64,000 nucleotides of DNA, from positions 62,001 to 126,000 of the forward strand of contig NZ_FNHW01000003.1 of the NCBI RefSeq assembly GCF_900103485.1, given 5' to 3'. Position 1 is the stretch's first letter; the number at the start of each line of letters is the position of its first letter. Origin of the DNA: Fictibacillus solisalsi. GTDB lineage: Bacteria; Bacillota; Bacilli; Bacillales; Fictibacillaceae. The notes below the pieces were generated by a model. That model worked only from the letters and a program-made list of their open reading frames with translations, was not told the origin of the DNA and searched no databases. Shown piece by piece: positions 40,963 to 48,848 of this stretch. A program made the position numbers and the translations under genes.

Positions 40963-43098
40963 GTGTTTAAAAATGGAATGCTGGGCATTGGTTTACTAAT
41001 TGGGATCTTTATAGCGGGATTTATGGGCTATTTATTTATACTCATGGCTGGGGATTATGTGGTGGATGAGAAGGACCTTGTCATGAACTCTGCTTCAAAA
41101 CTGGTCGACTTAAGGGGGAATACCATTACACGAATCTATTCTGAAAACCGGGAGCTGGTATCTGGGAAAGAGATTCCGAATGAGGTGAAAGATGCGTTTG
41201 TGGCGGTGGAAGATACGAGATTTTATGAACACCACGGCCTTGATTTTCGCTCTATCGCCCGTGCAGTTTACCGGGATATTGCCGCGGGGCATAAAGTTGA
41301 GGGAGGAAGCACGATTACTCAGCAGCTGGCAAAGAACGTTTTTCTTTCTCATGAAAAATCACTGCTCCGAAAAACGAAAGAAGCTGTCATTGCCATTAAT
41401 CTTGAAAGAAGATACAGCAAAGATAAAATTTTGGAAATGTACCTTAACCAAATTTATTTTGGACATGGTGCATATGGGATTCAGGCCGCTTCCAAATTTT
41501 ATTTTAATAAAGATGTAAGTGATCTGACGCTTGAAGAAGGAGCTATGCTTGCAGGAATGCCAAAAGCACCAAGCTACTATTCACCGATTGAGCATCGAGA
41601 GGCCAGTAAAAAAAGAAGGGACCTTGTGTTGGATCTGATGGCCAAGCATCATTTCATTACCGCTGAACAGGCGGTAAGAGCGAAGGGCAAAACGATTTCT
41701 CTGAATCTTCATAAGGAAGAACGAAATCCAGCCCTAACCACATACATTGATATGGTGCTTGATGAAGCAAAGGACAGATATCATCTAACGCGCGAGGAAA
41801 TGCGCAAAGGCGGTTATAAAGTGGTCGTGCCGCTCCAGAAAGACACACAGGAGACCCTTTATCAAACCTTTTTAAAACCCGACTATTTTGTCGGAACGGG
41901 GCAGGAGCGTCCTGAAGGCGCAATGGTAATGATGGACGCAGACACGGGCGGAATCATTGCTGCACAAGGAGGAAGAGGATATTTAAGAGAAGGCCTTAAC
42001 CGGGTGAATGTCAATCGCCAGCCTGGTTCTGCCTTCAAACCATTGGCGGTTTATGCACCAGCTCTGGAAACCAAGGCGTACAAACCGTATTCGATGCTAA
42101 AAGACGAGCAGCTTAGCTACAAAGGCTATGCGCCCAAAAACTATGACGGAAAATACCGGGGCAAAGTATCCATGGCCGAAGCCATAAGGGATTCAATTAA
42201 TGCTCCCGCGGTATGGCTTCTCAATGAGCTGGGCATCGACCAGTCTAAAGCAGCACTGAAGAAGCTTGGTATGGACATCCCGGACAAAGGGCTCGGCATT
42301 GCGCTTGGCGGTCTGGATAATGGCGTATCCCCCTATCAGATGATGGCCGCCTACCGGTCGTTTGCCAGGGAAGGAAAGACGATCAAACCGTATGCGATTG
42401 CCAAAATCTATGACCGAAACGGAGAGCTTGTCGGAAAGGCCAGCCATAAAGAAAAGAAAGTATTTAAAAAACAAACCGCATGGTATATGACCCGCATGCT
42501 TCAGCAGGTAGTTGAAAAAGGGACAGGGAAATCCGGAAACGCCGGTACAGAACTGGCGGGCAAAACTGGTACTACGAATTATGAAGGAGTTCCTCATGCA
42601 AACAAAGATGCCTGGTTTGTCGGGTACACGCCAAAAGTGGTAGGAGCCGCATGGATTGGATATGACAGGACCACAAACGAAAGCTACTTGAACACATCGA
42701 GTGAAAAGGCGACGCTTCTTTTTAAAGATGTGATCTCCCAAATGCCGTCTCAGCGGGGGCTGACGTTCAAGAGACCAAAAGGTGTGAAAGAACTCGATCC
42801 ACCAGTGGATTTGATCAAAATCAGTGATTTAAAAGCAAACTTTGCCCTTGGGGGTTTCGGTGTGCCCGGGATTAAACTTTCCTGGACGCCATCTGACGAT
42901 GAACGTCTCCAGTACAAGATTTATGCTATAAAAGATGGAGAATCCACACATGTCGATACAGTAACCGGAAAGGGCTCTTATACAGTTTCAGGAAGATATT
43001 TGTTCACCATGCCTAAATTCTACGTGGTGCCCCTGAATCCGCAAACTGATCAGGAGGGGGAGCCATCCAATTCTGTTGCGCTTGATCTGTTCCGCTAA
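40963..43098 (+). CDS. pbpF: Class A penicillin-binding protein PbpF
   Basis: 711 aa (B. subtilis PbpF about 714). Membrane anchor (about 7-29), GT51 glycosyltransferase domain with catalytic Glu83 in EDTRFYEHHG and G-G-S-T-I-T-Q-Q (114-121), then transpeptidase domain with S-x-x-K as PGSAFK (Ser356), S-I-N (411-413) and KTGTT (534-538), and a C-terminal fibronectin-like tail. Bifunctional peptidoglycan synthase; in B. subtilis it is expressed in the forespore and in growth. GTG start with GAGAGG eight bases upstream. Confidence 0.95.
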   Translation: MFKNGMLGIGLLIGIFIAGFMGYLFILMAGDYVVDEKDLVMNSASKLVDLRGNTITRIYSENRELVSGKEIPNEVKDAFVAVEDTRFYEHHGLDFRSIARAVYRDIAAGHKVEGGSTITQQLAKNVFLSHEKSLLRKTKEAVIAINLERRYSKDKILEMYLNQIYFGHGAYGIQAASKFYFNKDVSDLTLEEGAMLAGMPKAPSYYSPIEHREASKKRRDLVLDLMAKHHFITAEQAVRAKGKTISLNLHKEERNPALTTYIDMVLDEAKDRYHLTREEMRKGGYKVVVPLQKDTQETLYQTFLKPDYFVGTGQERPEGAMVMMDADTGGIIAAQGGRGYLREGLNRVNVNRQPGSAFKPLAVYAPALETKAYKPYSMLKDEQLSYKGYAPKNYDGKYRGKVSMAEAIRDSINAPAVWLLNELGIDQSKAALKKLGMDIPDKGLGIALGGLDNGVSPYQMMAAYRSFAREGKTIKPYAIAKIYDRNGELVGKASHKEKKVFKKQTAWYMTRMLQQVVEKGTGKSGNAGTELAGKTGTTNYEGVPHANKDAWFVGYTPKVVGAAWIGYDRTTNESYLNTSSEKATLLFKDVISQMPSQRGLTFKRPKGVKELDPPVDLIKISDLKANFALGGFGVPGIKLSWTPSDDERLQYKIYAIKDGESTHVDTVTGKGSYTVSGRYLFTMPKFYVVPLNPQTDQEGEPSNSVALDLFR

Positions 43099-43316
43099 CA
43101 CTTTTAACAGCTGTAAATGATATTCGTCTGTAGCCGCTTGTCGAATTCATGACATTTAAATCCGTACGCTATACATTTATTGTGAATTCTTTTACAATGT
43201 TCTATGGATAATGGAGCGAACGGGTTTCTGATCATCAAGGAATTCATAATAGGTCGGGACACAAAGCAGGGAAAAATGTGGATCGGGCTTTTGCTTCAAA
43301 GCAGAAAGGTGTGTTG

Positions 43317-44354
43317 ATGTTGATGATGAATGAGGAGTTTTTAAAAGCCTGTCGAAAAGAGGAAAACAGTTTTGTGCCGGTATGGTATATGCGCCAGGCA
43401 GGGCGATCTCAACCGGAATACCGAAAACTGAAAGAAAAATATTCGCTTTTCGACATTACTCACCGCCCGGAGCTTTGTGCCCAGGTTACTAAATTGCCCG
43501 TTGATCAGCACGGAGTTGATGCGGCAATCCTTTATAAGGACATTATGTCTCCCGTTCCCGCTCTTGGAGTAAATGTTGAGATCAAGTCCGGCGTTGGCCC
43601 GGTGATTGATGCACCTGTCCGGACGATGGAAGATGTTGAGAAACTGGGTATGATTAAACCGCAAAAGGATGTTCCTTATGTTTTGGAAACGATTCAGCTT
43701 CTCCGCCAGCAGCTTGATGTGCCGTTAATTACTTTTGCAGGGGCTCCGTTCACGATCGCAAGCTATATGATTGAAGGAGGACCTTCAAGAGACTATCATC
43801 ATACAAAAGCATTCATGTATTCAGATCCTGAAGCCTGGTTTTTGCTTATGGATAAACTGGGTGACATGACGATTGCTTATGCAAAAGCACAGATTGCTTC
43901 AGGTGCACAGGCGTTCCAGATCTTCGATTCTTGGGTTGGCGCCCTGAACGCCGAAGACTTCAGACATTACATCAAACCGGTGATGAATCGTATCTTTTCT
44001 GAACTGCGCACCGAGGGAGTTCCCCTTATTCTTTATGGAACCGGGGCACGCCACCTTTTGCAGGACTGGAATGACCTGCCCATCGATGTGATTGGGCTGG
44101 ATTGGAGAACGTCTCCTAGGGAAGCGAGAGAAATGGGAGTGACCAAAGCGCTTCAGGGCAATCTGGATCCTTCCATTTTACTGGCTCCCTGGAAGGTCAT
44201 TGAGGAAAAAGCCATGCAAATCCTCAATGAAGGAATGGAAGAGCCGGGGTTCATCTTTAATGTGGGGAAAGGGATTTTCCCTCAGGTACAGGTGGAAACA
44301 TTGCAACGTCTGACCGCTTTTATACACGAATACTCTTCTAAAAAATTGGGGTGA
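43317..44354 (+). CDS. hemE: Uroporphyrinogen decarboxylase
   Basis: 345 aa. Signature [15 protein letters not shown] near the N-terminus, substrate Asp in [17 protein letters not shown], and Q-I-F-D-S-W. Converts uroporphyrinogen III to coproporphyrinogen III. Start ATG has AAAGGTG 5-7 bp away; the longer frame lacks support. Promoter candidate TTGTGA-17-TATGGA at 43180-43208. First gene of hemE-hemH-hemY. Confidence 0.95.
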   Translation: MLMMNEEFLKACRKEENSFVPVWYMRQAGRSQPEYRKLKEKYSLFDITHRPELCAQVTKLPVDQHGVDAAILYKDIMSPVPALGVNVEIKSGVGPVIDAPVRTMEDVEKLGMIKPQKDVPYVLETIQLLRQQLDVPLITFAGAPFTIASYMIEGGPSRDYHHTKAFMYSDPEAWFLLMDKLGDMTIAYAKAQIASGAQAFQIFDSWVGALNAEDFRHYIKPVMNRIFSELRTEGVPLILYGTGARHLLQDWNDLPIDVIGLDWRTSPREAREMGVTKALQGNLDPSILLAPWKVIEEKAMQILNEGMEEPGFIFNVGKGIFPQVQVETLQRLTAFIHEYSSKKLG

Positions 44355-44359
44355 AATAA

Positions 44360-45298
44360 ATGGGAAAACGAAAAATGGGATTGCTTGTCATGGCTTACGG
44401 CACACCGCGAAGTCTCGATGAAGTAGAATCATACTATACTCACATTCGCCGCGGACGTAAGCCATCCGAAGAACAGCTTCAGGATCTCACACACCGTTAT
44501 GAGATGATCGGAGGAATATCCCCGCTGGCTAAAATCACCGAGGAACAGGCTTTTCGGCTCGAAGAGGAGCTGAACCGCCGCTTTAGCGATGTGGAATTTA
44601 AAAGCTATTTGGGCTTGAAGCACATTGACCCTTTCATTGAGGATGCGGTTAAGCAGATGAAAGAAGACGGAATAACGGAAGCGGTGTCCATCGTTCTTGC
44701 GCCGCACTATTCCACCTTCAGTGTAAAATCCTATAATGGACGTGCAGCTGAAGAGGCAGAAAACGTTGGTATTCAACTGACCTCAATCGACCAGTGGTAT
44801 GATCATCCGAAATTTATTGACTATTGGGTAACGGAGATTAATAAGGTTATGAGCGGGATTTCATCGGACGAAAAGGAAAAGACAGTCGTTATCTTTTCTG
44901 CCCACAGCCTGCCCGAACGCATTTTGAAAATGGGAGATCCCTATCCTGATCAGTTGAAAGAAACGGCAGACCTTATCGCGGGCAAAGCCGGAATCGCTCA
45001 TTATACAATCGGCTGGCAAAGTGCAGGAAATACGCCTGAACCCTGGATCGGTCCTGATGTACAAGATTTGACGAGAGATTTATATAAAGAACATGGATAT
45101 ACATCCTACGTGTATTGTCCGGTCGGCTTTGTTGCTGATCACCTCGAGGTTTTGTTTGATAATGATTATGAGTGCAAGGTTGTAACCGAAGAACTGGGCG
45201 TAAATTATTACCGCCCGGCAATGCCGAATGCCAAGGATGAATTTATTGGCGCACTCGCTGATGTTTTATCAGAAGCTTTAACCCAAGAAGGAAAGTGA
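44360..45298 (+). CDS. hemH: Coproporphyrin ferrochelatase HemH (CpfC)
   Basis: 312 aa (B. subtilis 310). N-terminal L-V-M-A-Y-G-T-P, catalytic His182 in F-S-A-H-S-L-P-E-R, and the metal-site Glu in D-H-L-E-V-L-F-D. Gram-positive HemH enzymes insert iron into coproporphyrin III, giving coproheme for HemQ. Five bases after hemE; hemY begins 5 bp after it. Confidence 0.95.
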   Translation: MGKRKMGLLVMAYGTPRSLDEVESYYTHIRRGRKPSEEQLQDLTHRYEMIGGISPLAKITEEQAFRLEEELNRRFSDVEFKSYLGLKHIDPFIEDAVKQMKEDGITEAVSIVLAPHYSTFSVKSYNGRAAEEAENVGIQLTSIDQWYDHPKFIDYWVTEINKVMSGISSDEKEKTVVIFSAHSLPERILKMGDPYPDQLKETADLIAGKAGIAHYTIGWQSAGNTPEPWIGPDVQDLTRDLYKEHGYTSYVYCPVGFVADHLEVLFDNDYECKVVTEELGVNYYRPAMPNAKDEFIGALADVLSEALTQEGK

Positions 45299-45303
45299 TA
45301 ATC

Positions 45304-46716
45304 ATGCCCAAACGGCAGCATGTGGTAATAATTGGCGGAGGAATAACCGGCCTGACGGCAGCTTTCTACCTTCAGCAAGCGAAGGAAAAAGGCCTTCCGA
45401 TAACCTATACATTGATTGAAGCTTCAAGCCGGCTTGGCGGTAAGATCAAAACCATTCATCGTGATGGATTTGTGATCGAACGGGGGCCGGACTCCTACCT
45501 TGGGCGGAAAAAAAGCATGACACGTCTGATTGAGCAGGCAGGGCTTGCTGACAAACTGGTCAACAATGAAACGGGACAAGCTTATGTGATGTCCGGGGGA
45601 ACCCTTCATCGCATACCCGAAGGCGCGGTTATGGGTGTTCCTACGAAAGTAGGCCCCTTTATTAAAACCAAATTGTTTTCTCCGGCTGGGAAAGCCAGAG
45701 CCGCGCTTGATCTCGTTCTTCCACGGCGTGAAGAAGCAGATACCGATATTTCAGTGGGCCACTTTTTCAGAAGAAGGCTGGGGGACCAAGTGGTGGAGAA
45801 CTTGATCGAGCCTTTGCTCTCGGGCATTTATGCCGGCGACATCGACCGGTTGAGTCTGCAATCGACATTTCCGCAGTTTCAGGATGTTGAAAAAAAATCA
45901 AGAAGCCTTATTCTTGGTATGAAACAAAACATTCCAAAGCCATCCGACCGTCCGGGAATGTATGGAAAGAAAAAAGGGCAGTTTCTCACGCTGTCTTCCG
46001 GGCTAGAATCGCTTGTAGAAAGAATTGAGGAACGACTGGAATCGGAAAGCATATGGAAAAACAAAAAGGTTTCAGGAGTAGTAAGGGAAGAAACAGGCAG
46101 ATACCGGATCGATTTAGAGGATGGAACCAACACGCATGCAGATGCTGTGATTTTGGCTTCTCCCTATTCGGTGACAAAACAGCTGCTTCCGGAACATTTA
46201 AGAGTAGACGGATTCCACGCCACCCCATCTACCTCAGTAGCAACAGTAGCGATGGCTTTTCCTGCTTCAGCATTGAAGAAGGATATTAACGGAACAGGGT
46301 TTGTCATTTCCAGAAAAGAGCCGACAACCATTACCGCATGCACATGGACCCATCGGAAATGGCCGCATACTACGCCTGAGGGAATGGTGCTGCTGCGTTG
46401 TTATGTGGGTCGGGCCAACAATCAGGATATTGTTTTTGAGTCGGATGAGACGATATTGAAAACCGTATTGAAGGATTTAAATACCATTATGGATATTGCC
46501 GATGAACCACAGTTTTATTATGTGTCCCGCTGGGTTCAATCCATGCCTCAATATGAAGTTAACCATAAGCAGCAATGGGAGAGACTGCAGGCTAACCTTT
46601 CTGAGCATTTTCCCGGTGTTTATGCAGCAGGTGCTTCCTATGAAGGGGTAGGGCTTCCCGATTGTGTGGCTTCAGCTGAAAAAGCGGTAATGCATATTGT
46701 TCAAAATTTGCGGTAG
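45304..46716 (+). CDS. hemY: Coproporphyrinogen III oxidase HemY (CgoX)
   Basis: 470 aa, equal to B. subtilis HemY. FAD-binding G-G-G-I-T-G-L at residues 12-18, E-A-S-S-R-L-G-G-K, G-P-D-S-Y, and C-terminal A-G-A-S-Y-E-G-V-G-L-P-D-C-V FAD motif. Oxidises coproporphyrinogen III to coproporphyrin III with oxygen. ATG chosen over the GTG three codons upstream because AAGGAAAG is better spaced. Last gene of the heme operon. Confidence 0.95.
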   Translation: MPKRQHVVIIGGGITGLTAAFYLQQAKEKGLPITYTLIEASSRLGGKIKTIHRDGFVIERGPDSYLGRKKSMTRLIEQAGLADKLVNNETGQAYVMSGGTLHRIPEGAVMGVPTKVGPFIKTKLFSPAGKARAALDLVLPRREEADTDISVGHFFRRRLGDQVVENLIEPLLSGIYAGDIDRLSLQSTFPQFQDVEKKSRSLILGMKQNIPKPSDRPGMYGKKKGQFLTLSSGLESLVERIEERLESESIWKNKKVSGVVREETGRYRIDLEDGTNTHADAVILASPYSVTKQLLPEHLRVDGFHATPSTSVATVAMAFPASALKKDINGTGFVISRKEPTTITACTWTHRKWPHTTPEGMVLLRCYVGRANNQDIVFESDETILKTVLKDLNTIMDIADEPQFYYVSRWVQSMPQYEVNHKQQWERLQANLSEHFPGVYAAGASYEGVGLPDCVASAEKAVMHIVQNLR

Positions 46717-46740
46717 GCCCATTGGCGCCTGCCGCTTTTC
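46710..46740 (+). terminator. Intrinsic terminator after hemY
   Basis: GCGGTAGGC and GCCTGCCGC arms (one T-G pair) overlapping the stop codon, then TTTTCTC. Confidence 0.75.
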
Positions 46741-46778
46741 TCTAGGGGTTAAGGGATTTTTGAAGGAGCTTTAATAAA

Positions 46779-48032
46779 ATGAGGGACTTTTTACAGCCAT
46801 TATTTGTGAATATTGCGATTGTGTTTTCATTAACCTATATTGCCAACACACTGATTCCATTTATGATCAGGCGGGAGTTTACCCTTCGCATGAAAGGCAT
46901 TTATGGCTTGATCGCGAGTGCATGTGCTCTGCTTTGCATGGTCTATCCAATCCAGACGCTTCAGGATTCTGTTTTTGATTTACGAAACGTTCCAATTATG
47001 GTGGCCACCTTATACGGAGGACTGCTCCCTGGAGCTATTTGTACCTTGTTTGTCTGTGCGGCACGCTTATTTATTGGCGGGAATTTTGCAATGGTTGGTG
47101 TAGGTCTGGCATTGATCGCATTCCTTATTGCAGCAGCCTACAAGGGATTTTTTACAGAGAACAAAAAGAAATGGAAAGCAGGCATCGTGATTGCATCCAT
47201 TTATACAGTCATTTATATGATGATCATCCATAACCGGTTAAGCTTTTTGCCTGTTGATTTTTACTGGGTGTATTTTACCTCTTTTCATATTTCCTTTTTC
47301 TCTACTATTTTACTGATTGAAAGGCTGACTGCGGTGAACATGAGATTGGAAGAAACCGCCTACCTTGATAAACTGTCAGTCGTGGGGCAAATGGCTGCCG
47401 CTATTGCCCATGAAGTCAGAAATCCGATGACCACGGTGAGGGGACTCATCCAGTTTTTAGCGAAAGACACGGAGGACAAGAAACTCAAGGAATTTTCGCC
47501 GCTTATTTTGGACGAACTTGACCGTACAAATAAAATCATTACGGATTTTCTGATGCTGGTCAGGCCTTCCGCTCCTGAGCTGACTGTTCTTTCCTTGAAT
47601 GAAGTGATTAATGATACGCTGGCGCTCATCACTCCATATGGTGCTTTGCATAGCGCTTCTATTCAGTATAAAGAAACAAAGCGGCCTTACCAGATTGTCG
47701 GAGATTCCCAGCATATCAAGCAGTGTTTGATTAATATTATAAAAAATGCCATTGAGGCAACCGAAGGGAAAGAAGGAATGATTGATATCTATAAGCACTC
47801 TTCTTCAAAAAACTCCGTGACGCTTGTTATTGAGGATAATGGCAAAGGGATGACGGAAGAGGAGCTTCAAAATATCGGGTTGCCCTTTTACACGACAAAA
47901 ACAAAAGGCACTGGTCTTGGCACCATGATTATTAACCGGCTGATCAGGGAAATCGGAGGCAGTGTCCAATATGAAAGCAAGCCACTGGAGGGAACGAGAG
48001 TCTTGCTCACATTGCCGGTTTCTTCTCCTTAA
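46779..48032 (+). CDS. KinB-type sporulation sensor histidine kinase (orphan)
   Basis: 417 aa: about six membrane helices (residues 8-185) of the 5TM-Lyt type with almost no extracytoplasmic domain, then H-box with His211 in A-I-A-H-E-V-R-N-P-M-T-T-V-R-G, N-box I-N-I-I-K-N-A-I-E-A, G1 E-D-N-G-K-G-M and G2 G-T-G-L-G. Layout and the V-R-G-F/L-I-Q-F-L segment resemble KinB, which feeds phosphate to Spo0F. No response regulator is adjacent, as expected for a phosphorelay kinase. B. subtilis has no kinase at this locus. Confidence 0.85.
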   Translation: MRDFLQPLFVNIAIVFSLTYIANTLIPFMIRREFTLRMKGIYGLIASACALLCMVYPIQTLQDSVFDLRNVPIMVATLYGGLLPGAICTLFVCAARLFIGGNFAMVGVGLALIAFLIAAAYKGFFTENKKKWKAGIVIASIYTVIYMMIIHNRLSFLPVDFYWVYFTSFHISFFSTILLIERLTAVNMRLEETAYLDKLSVVGQMAAAIAHEVRNPMTTVRGLIQFLAKDTEDKKLKEFSPLILDELDRTNKIITDFLMLVRPSAPELTVLSLNEVINDTLALITPYGALHSASIQYKETKRPYQIVGDSQHIKQCLINIIKNAIEATEGKEGMIDIYKHSSSKNSVTLVIEDNGKGMTEEELQNIGLPFYTTKTKGTGLGTMIINRLIREIGGSVQYESKPLEGTRVLLTLPVSSP

Positions 48033-48039
48033 ATGAATC

Positions 48040-48068
48040 TTGTATAAAGAATCGTTACATGGTAAAAT
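48040..48068 (+). promoter_or_regulatory. Sigma-A-like promoter of yhgD
   Basis: TTGTAT (48040-48045), 17-bp spacer, TAAAAT (48063-48068). The first TetR-operator-like site starts 6 bp downstream. Confidence 0.5.
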
Positions 48069-48074
48069 GAGGAA

Positions 48075-48099
48075 TTGACCAGTTCTGAAAAACGGTCAA
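48075..48099. promoter_or_regulatory. Operator-like inverted repeat 1 (yhgD promoter)
   Basis: TTGACC-N13-GGTCAA, 25 bp overall, between the -10 element and the yhgD start. Same half-site and spacing as sites 2 and 3. Probably autoregulatory. Confidence 0.6.
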
Positions 48100-48116
48100 T
48101 GAAAGGAAATGTGCCC

Positions 48117-48686
48117 ATGGTTGATCGTAGACATAATATCTTAGAAGCAGCTGCCAAGTCATTTACTTTGTTCGGTTACAAGGCAACCACAATGGACCAG
48201 GTAGCGAAAATTGCCAATGTTGGAAAGGGAACGATTTATACTTTTTTTGAAAATAAAGAGGAGCTTTTTAAAGAAATAGTATTGGACCTTGTTCAGCAAA
48301 TTAAACATGTAGCGGTGGAGGCGATTCGGCAAGAACGCCCATTTCATGAAAATCTTCATGCTGCCCTTTATGGCGTTTTGGACTTTCGCAAGTCTCACCA
48401 GCTTGCCATCAAAATTGCGCAGGAAGGCAGAGAGATGAATACTCCTGCAGTAAAAGAAGCAAGCAATATGCTGGAAACAGCGGTAATGTCATTCATCAGG
48501 CAAGAGCTTGATAAGGCAATCGAAAAAGGTGAAATTAAGAAATGCAATACAGAAATTGCTTCCTATGTCATGTTGAAGATGTATATCTCGCTTGTATTTG
48601 ACTGGGAAATGGAGCACAAGCCGTTAAGCAAGGAAGAAATCGCCGACATCTTTGAAAATATCCTTATTACCGGTTTAAGAAAGTAA
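48117..48686 (+). CDS. yhgD: YhgD TetR-family regulator
   Basis: 189 aa (B. subtilis YhgD about 191). N-terminal TetR helix-turn-helix: I-L-E-A-A-A-K-S-F-T-L-F-G-Y-K-A-T-T-M-D-Q-V-A-K-I-A-N-V-G-K-G-T-I-Y-T-F-F; the C-terminal domain is all-helical and presumably ligand-binding. Lies directly before yhgE and, with three matching inverted repeats around both promoters, is inferred to repress itself and yhgE. ATG with AAGGA upstream. Confidence 0.92.
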   Translation: MVDRRHNILEAAAKSFTLFGYKATTMDQVAKIANVGKGTIYTFFENKEELFKEIVLDLVQQIKHVAVEAIRQERPFHENLHAALYGVLDFRKSHQLAIKIAQEGREMNTPAVKEASNMLETAVMSFIRQELDKAIEKGEIKKCNTEIASYVMLKMYISLVFDWEMEHKPLSKEEIADIFENILITGLRK

Positions 48687-48722
48687 CAGTTGCAAACAGG
48701 GGAAACTCGTGATATTTTAGTA

Positions 48723-48747
48723 ATGACCAATTTTTGATTTTAGTCAT
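48723..48747. promoter_or_regulatory. Operator-like inverted repeat 3 (yhgD-yhgE gap)
   Basis: ATGACC-N13-AGTCAT, 25 bp; one half-site base differs from sites 1 and 2. Upstream of the yhgD terminator. Confidence 0.4.
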
Positions 48748-48756
48748 TTTTGCAGC

Positions 48757-48783
48757 GATCTTTTAAAAAGATCTCTTTTTTTA
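48757..48783 (+). terminator. Intrinsic terminator after yhgD
   Basis: GATCTTTT and AAAAGATC arms, then CTCTTTTTTT. Confidence 0.8.
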
Positions 48784-48790
48784 AACAAAA

Positions 48791-48815
48791 TTGACCATAT
48801 GACTAAAATGGTCAT
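48791..48815. promoter_or_regulatory. Operator-like inverted repeat 2 (yhgE promoter)
   Basis: TTGACC-N13-GGTCAT, 25 bp. TTGACC may also serve as the yhgE -35 (TATGTA at 48816 as a -10, spacing 19), so bound repressor would block polymerase. Confidence 0.6.
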
Positions 48816-48848
48816 TATGTATTAACTGAAAGAAATGGGTGAAAACAA

